The notes under the pieces were generated by a model, which saw only the letters and a list, made by a program, of their open reading frames with translations, was not told the DNA's origin and made no database searches. The position numbers and the translations under genes were made by a program. Positions 1 through 19,500 of a stretch of DNA of 64,000 bases are shown piece by piece (within the stretch, counting starts at the first letter, position 1; every line of letters begins with the position of its first letter). Source of the DNA: Heterocephalus glaber (lineage: Eukaryota > Chordata > Mammalia > Rodentia > Bathyergidae); NCBI RefSeq assembly GCF_000247695.1, contig NW_004624795.1:3876280-3940279 (forward strand), in the 5' to 3' direction.

Positions 1-4066
<4,066 letters not shown>

Positions 4067-4085
4067 TCTGCATGTATTTGTACAA

Positions 4086-4091
4086 AATAAA
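4086..4091 (+). terminator. RPL23: RPL23 poly(A) signal
   Basis: Canonical AATAAA 20 bases after the stop codon, so the 3' UTR is very short, as is usual for ribosomal protein genes. Cleavage is expected near 4105-4115. Confidence 0.9.
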
Positions 4092-4111
4092 CAGCTGTTA
4101 ACAAGTGTCTG

Positions 4112-6439
4112 CTCCCGGGTTGCCTTTCTGTTCCTTTCCACCCCGTAGCCGCTGCCTTCTTAGCAAAGTGCACCCTTAGGGCCCGCACAAGGAGAGATGG
4201 GGTCCTTGGGGGGTCTGAGGCTCTATGGTTAGCTCTATGGCCAGAAGATGGGTTTGCCTCTGGGAGCTCCGAACCTTTGGGACTGGCCATTTACTGTTTC
4301 GCTTCTGCTGTAAAAAACTAGTCCTGAGGGTGTTGAGGCTGTAACTTAAATTTCACAGTAAATATGCTTGATGGATGTCCTGCTGCAGGAAGGCGTGTGG
4401 TTAGGCAGAGGCTGGGTGTAGGCTCCAGGTAACCTTGTGGCTAGATGGGGCAGGTGCGTGTATGTGTGTGCACAGTTGAGCACTTAGCAGGTTTTCTTGG
4501 GCAAATTGTGTAAATGAATATTTATAAGCTTTACCCACACATAATGGCACCCACCTGTAATCCCAGCACTCAGAAGGCTGAGGCAGGATCGCTGCAAGTT
4601 CCAGGCCAGCCTGGACTATAAGACTGTCTAAAAAAGTTCATAAGCTTTTTTTTTTTTTTTTTTTGGTACCAGGGATTGAACTCGGGACCATGCGCTTGCA
4701 AGGCAGGCGCCGGAACCACTGAGCTAAATCCCCAGCCCAAGTTCATAAGCTTTTAACATGGGATTGCCATGTAAATTTGTCTCGGAAGTGAAAGATTTAG
4801 GATAACAGTATCTGCAGGTTGGGCTGTCTGTAAACTGTAGTTTAAGAATGGAAGAAATGGTGAATTCTACCAGTTTAACAGCTTAAAACCTAGCAAAGCT
4901 AAAGTGTGTGGCCACTGAGCCCCCCCCAGCCCTGGGTGACCACTGCTCCTTTCCCCTCGCAGAATGTACCAGAAGTAGAAAACTAGTTTTTCAGAATGTT
5001 CCCTGGCCACAGCCCAACCCCACCACTGTTAAGTTAGAACCCAAGCACGAGGATTGGTTTTTTGTGGGTTTTTTTGTATGGGGATGGAACTTGGGTCCTT
5101 GCGCTTGCACGGCAGGCAGCAGAACCACTAAGCTACATCCCAGGCCCAATTTTACTTTTTTAAAAGAGCCTTGGGCTGAGGATGTAGCTCAGTAGTTTCG
5201 CCAACTGCTGCACAAGCGCAAGGACCTGAGTTTGATCCCCGGTACCCCCCCAAAAAAAAATTCACAGTAGCTCAGGCTGGCTTAGACTGGTGGCAATCCC
5301 GTCTCAGCCTCCCAGTGAGGCTGGGGTCACAGGCATGCTTCACCTTTTCTAGCTCGATAAAGATTTGATAGAAGGCCATTGGGCTGTGGACTTCACAGGT
5401 TTGATTTGCTTCCATGTCCTGTAGGGTTAAATATCCTAAGATTCCCAGTGATCATTTTTCTAAATAGGCATGAAGGAACGTTTTTGTCCTTTGAAAAGTA
5501 ACACGAGAGTCCTCTTAATAAAAATACCAGTGAATATAAAAGTAAATCCTTCCCTGCATGTTTCATTTGCCAAATGAGGTTAATTAGCACCTTACAGGGG
5601 AAGGTGAATTGGCTGCTCTGATACAAGAGCACTCCAAGGTTACTGACCAAAGCGTCACCTGCAGCCATAACAACCAGGGGAAACTTCCCATTTTGCCATA
5701 TCCTACCAAGTACATAGGTGGGTATAAAGTCAGGCATGGAGGCCTGGGGATGTAGCTCTGGTTCTGCTGCCTGCCTCCAAAGTGCAAGGACCCAAGTTTG
5801 ATCCCTGGTACAAAAAAAACCCCAAAAGTCAGACAGTGACACGTGTCCACCTAGTGTTTCCAGGGTTTTTTTGTTTTTGTTTCTGGTACCAGGGATCAAA
5901 CTCGGGACCTTACCCTTGCAAGGCAGGCGCTGTGCCACTGAGTTACATCCCCGGCCCTCCTGTTTGCAGATTGTTTGCAGATTTAATGAGACCAGTGGGG
6001 AAGGCCCGGGCAGAGTGGGAGGGCGGGCTGGCCAGAGGTCTGTCCTGGCTCTGCGCAACTGGATGTGGAGAGGCTGCAGGCTTCCCTCTAAATCTAAAAT
6101 GACCTGTAATGGCGGATCTGGTGGCCCACGCCTGTTACACCAGCTGGGAAGCTGAGGCAGAAGGGTTGCAAATTCAATCCCAGCCTGGGCAGTTTAATGA
6201 CTTAATGAGGTCCTGTCTCTAAAAGGTCTGGGGGTGCAGCTCAGTGCCAAGGCCCCGGGTTCGATCCCCAGCACCGCTAAATGAGTTATAAACATGCTCC
6301 AAACGAGTCAGTTCTGGGTACCAGCTTTCAAGGGACCTCAGGAGACGCGAGGGAGCAGACAGCGACAGCCCCTCCCGCCGCTCGGAAGGAAAGCTGGGGC
6401 CCGGTGGTGCTCCAAGCACCCCACCTCCACCTCCTGCCT

Positions 6440-6440
<1 letters not shown>
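4112..6440. repeat. RPL23 to C17orf98 spacer, SINE-rich
   Basis: No exon is recognisable. B1-type copies are at 4530-4636 (+), 5262-5347 (-) and 6110-6225 (+). ID copies are at 4647-4738 (-), 5070-5147 (-), 5173-5260 (+), 5741-5819 (+), 5867-5957 (-) and a short one at 6228-6281 (+). The copy at 4647 interrupts the sequence AAGTTCATAAGCTTTT, which is present on both sides (about 4635 and 4739). That is a clear target-site duplication. Confidence 0.8.
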
Positions 6441-8939
<2,499 letters not shown>

Positions 8940-9016
8940 CAGCACTGCTGCCCTTCACAGCCGTTCACCTGAATTTCTCGGACAGAGGTTTAGAGGAACT
9001 CTTGATATTATTTTAT

Positions 9017-9022
9017 ATTAAA
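9017..9022 (+). terminator. C17orf98: C17orf98 poly(A) signal (ATTAAA variant)
   Basis: ATTAAA 78 bases after the stop, followed by a GT-rich stretch (TTTGTGTCTCCCTGTGTGCTG) from about 9030, as expected downstream of a cleavage site. Confidence 0.7.
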
Positions 9023-9059
9023 ACAGTTCTATTTGTGTCTCCCTGTGTGCTGTATTTTT

Positions 9060-11450
<2,391 letters not shown>

Positions 11451-11480
11451 GTGGGCAGGGAAGAGAGGCCAGCAGGGCAT

Positions 11481-11552
11481 GGGGGTATAGCTCAGGGGTA
11501 GAGCATTTGACTGCAGATCAAGAGGTCCCCGGTTCAAATCCGGGTGCCCCCT
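11481..11552 (+). tRNA. TRC-GCA: tRNA-Cys (anticodon GCA)
   Basis: The 72-base gene folds as a full cloverleaf. The acceptor stem GGGGGTA pairs with TGCCCCC, the anticodon GCA is at 11513-11515 in loop CTGCAGA, the T loop is TTCAAAT and the discriminator is T. The A box (TAGCTCAGGGG) and B box (GGTTCAAATCC) are intact. There is no intron and no encoded CCA. A run of five T at 11565-11569 gives the Pol III stop. It differs from ID SINEs in the neighbourhood by its paired stems and lack of A tail. Human 17q12 carries several tRNA-Cys genes at the equivalent place; only one is seen here. Confidence 0.96.
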
Positions 11553-11564
11553 TCCCTCTCCATC

Positions 11565-11569
11565 TTTTT
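11565..11569 (+). terminator. Pol III terminator of tRNA-Cys
   Basis: TTTTT run 13 bases after the mature 3' end. Confidence 0.8.
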
Positions 11570-11783
11570 ACCTCCACAAATGGGAGTAAGAATAAATACT
11601 GCCAACCACAGTGGCATGAAAAAAGACAAGGAACACCCTCAGTTCATTCTTGTCCTAAAATAACTTCCACATTGCAAGGGAAGCAGTAAAAGCCTCCACG
11701 AGAACCCATCCTGGGCTTTAATTGACACAAAATCCTCGAAGAAGTAATTTCAAATCTAATTTAATTGTAAGTCTAGGGCTAAA

Positions 11784-13260
11784 ACTAGGCATGGTGGTGC
11801 ACATGTGTAACCTAGCTCTCTGGGAGGCTGAGGCAGGAGGGCTGCAAGTTCAATCCTACCCTGTTCAATTAGTGTCTTAGTGAAACTCTGTCTCAAAAGA
11901 AAAAAAAAAAGTGCTGGGGATGTCACTGTGAAGGGCCTGAATTCAATTCCCAGTACCAGGAAAAAAAGATTACAGCCAAAAGCTGTAAACACAATTTGGC
12001 TATCTGATGTATGACAGAGTAAAGATAAAGATGTTCTTCCTTCCCTTCCTTCCTTCCTTTCTGGTACCAGGGATCGAACTCAGGAACTTGTGCTTGAAAG
12101 GCAGGCATGGCGCCACTGAGCTAAATCCCTGGACCTCTTTTTCAAAAAAATTTTTTTATGATGTTCTTTCAATGTGTACTTTTTTTTTTTTTTTTTTGAG
12201 ACAGGGTCTTGCTTTGTAGTTTAGACTGACTCTGAACTCACTATGTAGCCCAGGCTGGCCTTGAACTCCAGGTGATCCTCCTGCCTCAGCCTCCTGAGTG
12301 TTGGGATTACAGGTGTGTGCCACCACACCTGGCTCAATGTGTTCTTCTGAAAATTAAAAAAAAAACAGAAAAAAAATCAAAAAAAGAAAAACATTTTAGT
12401 ATATGCAGAGCTACTGCAAACTAAAATGAATGAGGGTCCCTTCTGTCAGGGCTGGCCTGTGGTGGGTGCTGACACATTCACACATGGCTGGCAGAAGGAG
12501 AGAATTTGGTGTTGCTCTCAGGTTTTTTTGGTATCAGGCATCAAACTCAGGACCTTGTGCTTGACAGGCAGGCACAGTGCCACTGAGCTACATCCCCAGC
12601 CCACCTCCAGATGATTTCTTTTCAAAACACCTACCCTATTTTTCTAGCTATTTCTAACCAAAGTGTTCCTAAAATGTGTCAGGCTACTTCTGTCTAAACT
12701 GAAGCTTGGGCCACTGGGTAATGGGTAACCCCCTTTCTGCAGGATTGGGGCTCATCATGGTTCAGGGTTCAGGCCAGAGCTTTTTGTTTTGTTTTTTTGA
12801 GACAAGGTCTGGCTAAGTTGTTCAGGCTGGGCTCAAACTTTTGATCCTCCCAGAGCACTGAGATTACAGCTGTGTGCCGCCATACCTGGTATGTCAACTT
12901 TTTTATTGGCTATTTTCATTCTCTCATGGGTTCCAATTGGTCCTTTGCTACACTTCCCTTTTTTTCTTTTTCTTTTTTTAAACAGGGTTTTTACTTTTTG
13001 TTGTTGTTGTTGGTACTGGGGCTTGAACTCAGGACCTTTCGAGTGTGAGGCAGGCATTGTGCCACTGAACTAAATCCCCAGCCAGGGTCTTTTATGTAGT
13101 TCAGGCTGGTCTTTAACTCACTACATAAGTAGCCCAGTCTAGACTTTAGCTCTCAGCCATCCTCCTGCCTCAGCCTCCCAGAGCACTGGGATTACAGGCA
13201 TGCTTGCCACCACACCCGGCTCGGCCTCTGTACTTTCTGCAGAGAGCAGGAGCAGCGGTG
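11784..13260. repeat. SINE cluster downstream of tRNA-Cys
   Basis: B1 at 11784-11911 (+) carries a short ID at its tail (11912-11962). ID copies lie at 12059-12137 (-), 12524-12602 (-) and 13008-13083 (-). B1 copies lie at 12181-12335 (-), 12787-12898 (-) and 13084-13222 (-). The copies at 12181 and 13084 are longer than a B1 monomer because the segment around TATGTAGCCCAGGCTGG is partly duplicated inside them. Confidence 0.8.
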
Positions 13261-13283
13261 CCAGGCTAAAGTTAGAGTAGATC

Positions 13284-13390
13284 GGGGCCGGGGATTTAGC
13301 TCAGTGGTTTCGCCACCTGCTGTGTAAGCGCGATGCAAAAAGCAATAAGCATGATCCCCAGCACCAATAAATAAATAAATAAATAAATAC
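13284..13390 (+). mobile_element. ID SINE with foreign internal patch and target-site duplication
   Basis: The element starts GGGGCCGGGGATTTAGCTCAGT and ends in an AATA-repeat tail. It is bounded by identical 14-base direct repeats AGTTAGAGTAGATC at 13270-13283 and 13391-13404, proving retroposition. Its middle, where other copies read AAGGTCCTGAGTTC, is replaced by 13332-13354. That stretch is identical to 14144-14166 in the LINE-1 fragment. Confidence 0.9.
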
Positions 13391-13510
13391 AGTTAGAGTA
13401 GATCAGAGGGAATCACTAGTGAGCTCATAAGCAGAGGCACATTCAGGTGGCCTTTGGATTTTCAACAAGCCACTAAAACAAATGGGGATAAAAAATCTTT
13501 TTTATTTACT

Positions 13511-13594
13511 TATTTTTTTTGGTACTGGGGATTGAACTTGGGACCTTATGCTTTTGAGGCAAGTGCCAGAACCACTGAACTAAATCCCCAGCCC
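13511..13594 (-). mobile_element. ID SINE
   Basis: Reverse-oriented copy with T-rich tail, GGTACTGGGGATTGAACTTG and CTAAATCCCCAGCCC. Confidence 0.85.
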
Positions 13595-13623
13595 AAAAAG
13601 TCTTTTTTTAAAAAGGTGTGCTA

Positions 13624-13796
13624 GGGCTGGGGATTTAGCTCAGTGGTTCCGCCGGCTGCCTCACAAGCGCAAGGACCTGAGTTCGATCCCTGGTACCAAA
13701 AAAAACCAAGTGTGCTAGGGCCAACGATGTAACTCAATGGTGCGGCTCCTGCCTGGTTAAGCACGGGTCCTGGGTTGGATTCCGAGTACCAGGGGA
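13624..13796 (+). mobile_element. Two tandem ID SINEs, young and decayed
   Basis: The first copy (13624-13707) is close to the local consensus. The second (13708-13796) is diverged (GATGTAACTCAATGG, GGTTGGATTCCGAGTACC). This suggests a young element landed in the leading edge of an old one. Confidence 0.8.
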
Positions 13797-13935
13797 AACA
13801 AAGTGTGGTATGCTCAGTGGTGGAGTATGCTAGAGTACATGTGTGCAAGATCTGGAAATCAATTCCAGCACCAAAAGGAAACGCAAAAATCATGGTGGAG
13901 TAACTGGATATATTCACAAAAAAATCTCACACCAG

Positions 13936-14030
13936 GAGCAGGGATTTAGCTCAGTGGTTTCTGCCACCTGCCTCGAAAGCACAAGGTCCCAAGTTCAATC
14001 CCTGGTACCACCAAAAAAAACAACAAACAA
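13936..14030 (+). mobile_element. ID SINE inserted in the LINE-1 fragment
   Basis: Flanked by the direct repeat AAAATCTCACACCAG at 13921-13935 and 14031-14045, so the insertion boundary is exact. Confidence 0.9.
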
Positions 14031-14044
14031 AAAATCTCACACCA

Positions 14045-14460
14045 GATACCAGACACAAATATTAATGTGAGAACACAGACTGTGAGGCTGAGGAAAACAG
14101 AACAAAATACCAAATTGGAAGGCAAAGGTTTCTTAGAAAAGGAGATGCAAAAAGCAATAAGCATGAAGAAAAATATTGATAAATTCGACTTCATCAAAAT
14201 TTAAAATGTTAGCTGGGCATGGTGCCACAGGCCTGTAATACTGGAGGCTGAGGCAGGAGGATCACTCTGAGTCGTGGCCAGACTGGGCATGAGTTCAAGT
14301 TTTGCCAAAACTACACTGTCTCAAAAACAAAATTAAAATATCTACCTATTAAAATATACTGCTAAGAAAATAGGGAAGCCACAGAGCAGGAGAAACTATT
14401 TGCAAAGTGTCTGGGAAAAAAACTGGTGTTCAGGACATGTAAAGAACTCTTACAGGTTGG
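14045..14460 (+). mobile_element. LINE-1 fragment (3' part of ORF2), interrupted
   Basis: The segment around 14100-14205 resembles the end of LINE-1 ORF2. In particular GATAAATTCGACTTCATCAA encodes the conserved DKFDFIK-like stretch, though stops and frameshifts are present. A B1-type SINE splits it at 14212-14330, and it resumes to about 14460. It may extend left to 13880, where the ID at 13936 interrupts it. It is dead. Confidence 0.6.
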
Positions 14461-14588
14461 GGTTGGTGTTGGTCGGCTGTAATCGCAATTTCAAACCCAG
14501 CATTAACAATTTAGCGATTTAGAGAGACTTTGTCATAAAGCTAAATAAAATATAAAATAAATAATAAATCAAAATAAAACATAAAATG

Positions 14589-14947
14589 ACTGGGGATGTA
14601 GCTCGAGGCAAAGATCCTTCGTCAGTTTCCAGTAGCGAAAAAAAGAAAGAAAAAAAAAATCTTATAATTTAAAAGTGAAGGCTCAGGGCCAAGGATTTAG
14701 CTCAGTGGTTCCGTCGCCTGCCTCGAAAGCGCAAGGTCCCGAGTTCGATCCCCGGTACCGAAAAAACCCCAAACAACAACAACAAAAAACAATTAAAGGC
14801 TGCGAAGAGCCAATTAAGGAAATTGTGTGTGTTTGGGGGTGGGTGGGAGTGGCGCGGGGATGTAGCTCAGTGGCGTGTCCCCTGCCTGGCAAGAGAAAAG
14901 TCCTGAGTTCGATTCTGGATAGAGGAAAAAGAAAAAAAAAAAAAAAA
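14589..14947 (+). repeat. Three ID-type SINEs
   Basis: A short decayed copy is at 14589-14640, a consensus-like copy at 14688-14770, and a third at 14852-14947 with GGATGTAGCTCAGTGG and a long A tail. Confidence 0.8.
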
Positions 14948-15129
14948 GTAAATAGGGAGGCGGGAGCCTCTGAAAGTTCGGCACAGGGATGCTGGGGGCA
15001 TTTGCTCCATGGTTTCTGTTTATGTCTGTCCAGTGGGCCTGCTGGCGGGGAGTCAAGGTCGGAGGGCCAGCGGAAAGCCATCTCGGAAATGGTGTACACT
15101 CCACAGAGAGGCTGGGGCGGTCCACACTC

Positions 15130-15501
15130 AGGTTTCACCTCGCGATGCCGAGTCACTGCCATGGAAACGCACGCTGCAACCCGACACTTTCGGACCTCGG
15201 GCGAAGTAGCGAGCCGAGACTGCCGAAAGAGGACCACGGAAACCAAGACAGCCGGGTCTAAAATACCACAGGACGCTGCCGTCACGTGATGCGCAGCAGG
15301 TCCTGACGTCACCGACGCGCGACCCCGACGCGCTCTGATGACGTTTTACCGGAAGTGCGCTCTAGGCTGAGCCCAAAAAGTCTCCGCTGCTGCCTCCAGA
15401 CACCAGGTCGTGCGAGGGCGGGCCCGCACGCCGTCGCTGCGTTTCCTCCCGGTCTCTTCTGAGCCTCCCGATCCGCTTGCCGAGGACACGTCGCCACCAC
15501 C
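15130..15501 (+). promoter_or_regulatory. CWC25: CWC25 CpG promoter with CRE, E-box and ETS motifs
   Basis: CpG-dense TATA-less region before the CWC25 start. Motifs seen are a palindromic E-box TCACGTGA (15282-15289), a perfect palindromic CRE TGACGTCA (15304-15311) and the ETS site CCGGAAGTG (15349-15357). A start of transcription near 15360-15400 would place all three within 120 bases upstream, typical for housekeeping genes bound by USF/MYC, CREB/ATF and GABP/ELK factors. The exact start is not determinable from sequence. Confidence 0.65.
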
Positions 15502-16472
15502 ATGGGGGGCGGGGACCTGGTAAGTGGGGATTAGGGTTAGGCCTGGGCAAGGAGGGACTGAGTGGCGCTCAGGACGGAAATTGACGGGGGGGGGAGTAAC
15601 CATGGTAACGAAGCCAGGCGTTCAGGGCCCCCCCCCCCCGAGAGAGAGGACGGGTCCTTAGGACCACAGGGATGGGGCTGGCACTTGAGTGGAGAAACAT
15701 CTTTTGTTGTTTGAAACAGGGTCTTACTATGTAATTTAGGTTGGCCCCGAACTCATGGCGATCCTCCTGCCTCAGCCTCCGGAGTGCTGGGATTACAGGC
15801 GTGCTCCACCACGCCCGGCTGGTGCTGGCAGTTGGGAAATTGTGCGAGGGTCCCGTGAATGGTGGCTCCTGATGTTTGTGTGCTGGTTGGGGGATGTTGA
15901 GAACATGGCACATGAGTTTTTTCGTTTTTCGATTTAATTATTAATTTCTGTCCTGGGGATGGGAATCCAGGGCCTTGTTTCACTGAGCTACACCCCCAAC
16001 CCAGCTTTGTTTCCTACATTTTATCTCAAAACACATTTCCCCTTCTTAGCTAGTTCAGAGTCCTGTGCCGGGCTGGAGCAGGGGTGCTTGGGCCCAGTTC
16101 TCCCTGCTCCTGAGCCACGCCTTTTGAAGTCCATGTTAAGGAATCTTAGGTCCACCTGCCTGACTTGCCCTCCTGCATCAGTGCTGCCTTCTGAGCTGAG
16201 CTGTGGTGACAGTGCTTCCTTCTGTAGTCACAACACTTACATAAGTGGCAATTGCTCTTCAGTGCTGCAGCTCATTTGTGAGTGACTAAGGCTTCAGATT
16301 AGGCAAAGGGTGCCGTGCAACCTTCCGGCGGTGGAGTGGATGAAACCAGCAGCTGGGTCAGCCTGAACATCTGTCCCAGAGTCGGGTTAGAGTTTGTCAG
16401 ATGTTGTCACACTGGGTTCCAGAACGCCATCAAGGTTCATGGCAGTTGAGTGCGTTATTCAGGAGATTGTTC

Positions 16473-16512
<40 letters not shown>

Positions 16513-19500
16513 CAGCATCGCTGGACTCAGTAACACCCTCGTTCCCCAGTTATGACAAAGAAAAATATCTTCAGACATTGTCACCTGTTCTCTGGGGCCA
16601 AATCACCATGGTTAAAGGAAAGAAGGCAGCCAGCCGGGCTGTGTCCCCTTGTTCCTCCTCTTCTCTTTACCCTCACAGAATGCTCCTCCTCCCTCTCCTC
16701 CACCAGTCACTGCTTTGGGTCTGGCTGCCCCTTGGGAGGCTTCCCTGAGGAGGAAGCATGGAAGGATGGGGCAGAGGGAAGAGCATTCAGACACAGCCCC
16801 AGTGGCAGAAAGATCACACTCCAAATCATTCTGTGAGCCGGGATCTGAGCTCAAGCTGATGGAGAAGGGGTGCACGGTGAACCCAACTAAGAAGGAGGCT
16901 CAGGGCCTCACGAACCTGTGCAGGGGCAGAACTTTGTCTTATGGTGCTGGACACAGGGAAGAGGCGTGGCCATCTGTCATGCGGAGAGTGGGCAGGATTA
17001 TAAAGGCCAAATAAGATGACATGCACAAGGCACCTGGCAGGTGGAAAGAGTATAATCAAGGAGAGCTCTCTTATCTTGGTTTTCTCTCTCCTTCCTCAGC
17101 TGCCTTTTCCCTTAGGTCATATAGTCTTTCTTTCTGTCTTGTGCTCAGTTCTTCCTTCCTTCTTCCACCTTGGGTTGGAGTCCTGATCCTGCCTTATCTC
17201 AAACTTGCAGCAATTCTCCCGCCTCAGCCTCCTGAGTATGTCACCATGCTGGGCCATTTTTGTTTTAGTGTTTTGGTGCTGGGAGCTCACATATGCTAGG
17301 GAAGCACTTGATACTGAGCTCCCCGAATGCTGACATCTGGCCCACACTGCTTGCCTAGTCACACCCCGGCGATGGCAGTGTGTGAGGCGGAGCTGCATCC
17401 CCAAAGTTGAACTGCACTCTCTCTCCTCTGCCGCAGAACCTGAAGAAGAGCTGGCACCCGCAGACCCTCCGCAATGTGGAGAAGGTGTGGAAGGCCGAGC
17501 AGAAGCATGAGGCTGAGCGGAAGAAGATTGAGGAGCTGCAGCGGGAGCTGCGGGAGGAGCGGGCCCGGGAGGAAATGCAGCGCTACGCGGAGGATGTGGG
17601 TGCTGTCAAGTGAGTCAGTCAGGCTGGGCGGTGTCACATGTGTTGTGTGCTCAGTGCCTGGGTCTTGGAGCCAGACTGGCCTGGCTTCAAAGAGTGACTT
17701 CATAGGTGCCAGCTGTGCAGCTGGGAGTGGGTTTGGGACCTCAGTAGAACCGGGGAGTCACAGCTCCAAGTCTTTAGGTCCTCTGAGAACCAGGTGAGAG
17801 GTTGTGTGAAGGGCCTTGTTCCTGGAGGGTGGGGACCGACACCAGGACTAAGGACGGCTGTCTCCACCCCGCCACCAGTGAGTGTCCAGGCCTCCGCCTT
17901 GCCTCTGTGAATGCATTCAAAGCCCACTCTATTTATTTATTTATTTAGTCTGAGACAGGATCTCACTGTGTAGCCCAGGCAGGCCTCAAACTCGAGACTG
18001 TCCTGCCTCACCACTGTGTGTGCTGGGATGACAGGTGTGCCCCACCACACTGGCTTTTCAGGCTCACTTGACTGGGGCTCTGAGGTCCCAGGGGAGGAGG
18101 AGGACCTCGTGTCCGGCAGTAAAAGCTGTGTGGCTGCGGCTGGCCCCAAGGGTTTCCTGTGAGCCAGCTGCTGCTTGTATAATACAGGATGGGACAATAG
18201 GACAGATAGGTACAATTACCCTACTCACGGTGTAAAAAGAAGTTGGAGTAAATATGCTGTGAGAAAATAGAAAGAGAACTGGGGCTGTAGCTCAGTGGTA
18301 GAGTGCTTGCCTAGCATCCATGAGGCCCTGGGTTCCCCCAGAAAAAGCCAAAACCAAAAGCACCAGGATGCCAGAAAACTGCAGCTGGACTGAAACTGAG
18401 TGGTCTGTACTGTCCTTGCCTTGTTTGTGCCCTTGGTTGTGGCTGAGGTCGCAGGGTTGAGTGTGGCACACCTTCCCTGTGGGATGCGCAGGCTTTTCCT
18501 TAAAGATTTGTGGCATTTACACTTGTGTGTGTGAAGTTTAGGTCTAATTCATTGAGATGGCAGTATAAAACTTAAGTGGCACGAAAATGTTCTTTTAGGA
18601 GAATGGGGATTGGGGAAAAGGCTGTTCTGATATTCTAAGCTGAATGGAATTAGCTGGGCATGGTGTAATCTCAACACTTGGGAGGCTGAGGCAGGAGGAT
18701 CACTGTGAGTTCGAGGCCAGCCTGGGTGGGCTACATAGTGAGTTCAAGGTCAGGCTGAACTACATAGGGAGACCCTGTTTCAAAAATCCAAATAAAATAA
18801 ATTGAATGGAGTTTTAGAATTTTTCTTTTTTTCTTTTTGGTACCAGAGATTGAACTCGGGACCTTGTGCTTATGAGGCAGGCAGCGGAACCACTGAGCTA
18901 AACCCCTGGCCACTAGAATTTTTAAATAAAATACAATCTATTTAGAGGGCTAATACATAAAATGGAACAAGACAATGAAATTTGGCAAACAGCTATTCCT
19001 CGTTTAATGACCTACCTGTTGAACAACTATTTGGACTTATAAGCTGTCTTATTTTGTTGTACAGTTCTGTACGTCTTGTTGAAAGAGCTTCAATGTCTTT
19101 TTTTTGTGTAGTACACCTTGTTTATACAGAACTATAATTTGTGCTGATTGTACTGTACAGTACAACCCTGTAGTTTTAGTTCTGTCATACATCACAGTGC
19201 TGCAGTAAAAATTATGCAAATGCAAGTAAAGCCATCAAATTGGAGTTTCCTTTGAGCATTTCTTTTTTTTTTGTACCATGGATCGAACTTGAGTCCTTGC
19301 GCTTGCGAGGCAGGCGGCAAAACCACTGAGCTAAATCCCCGGCCCCTTTGACTATTTCTTTGTTCTGAATATTATAATGAACATTCTGTATACAGTTCCT
19401 CATTTAGTGACGAATTCATTTAATGATCTAGCTGCAGGAATGGAAGTTGGTCATTAAATGAGAAGTGTCTTTATGTTATTTTACTTTATGTAATTTGTAT

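Noticed and set aside
5393..6058. 221-codon minus-strand open frame
   Set aside because: Composed of two ID elements and single-copy spacer; the residues are translated SINE.
14675..15312. Opposed open frames of about 200 codons just before CWC25
   Set aside because: They run through two ID SINEs and the CpG promoter; no homology or splice pattern.
18281..18341. tRNA-like sequence with intact B box
   Set aside because: Part of an ID SINE: the acceptor and anticodon stems do not pair. The same applies to all other GCTCAGTGG plus TTCGATCC hits outside 11481-11552 and 63800-63873.
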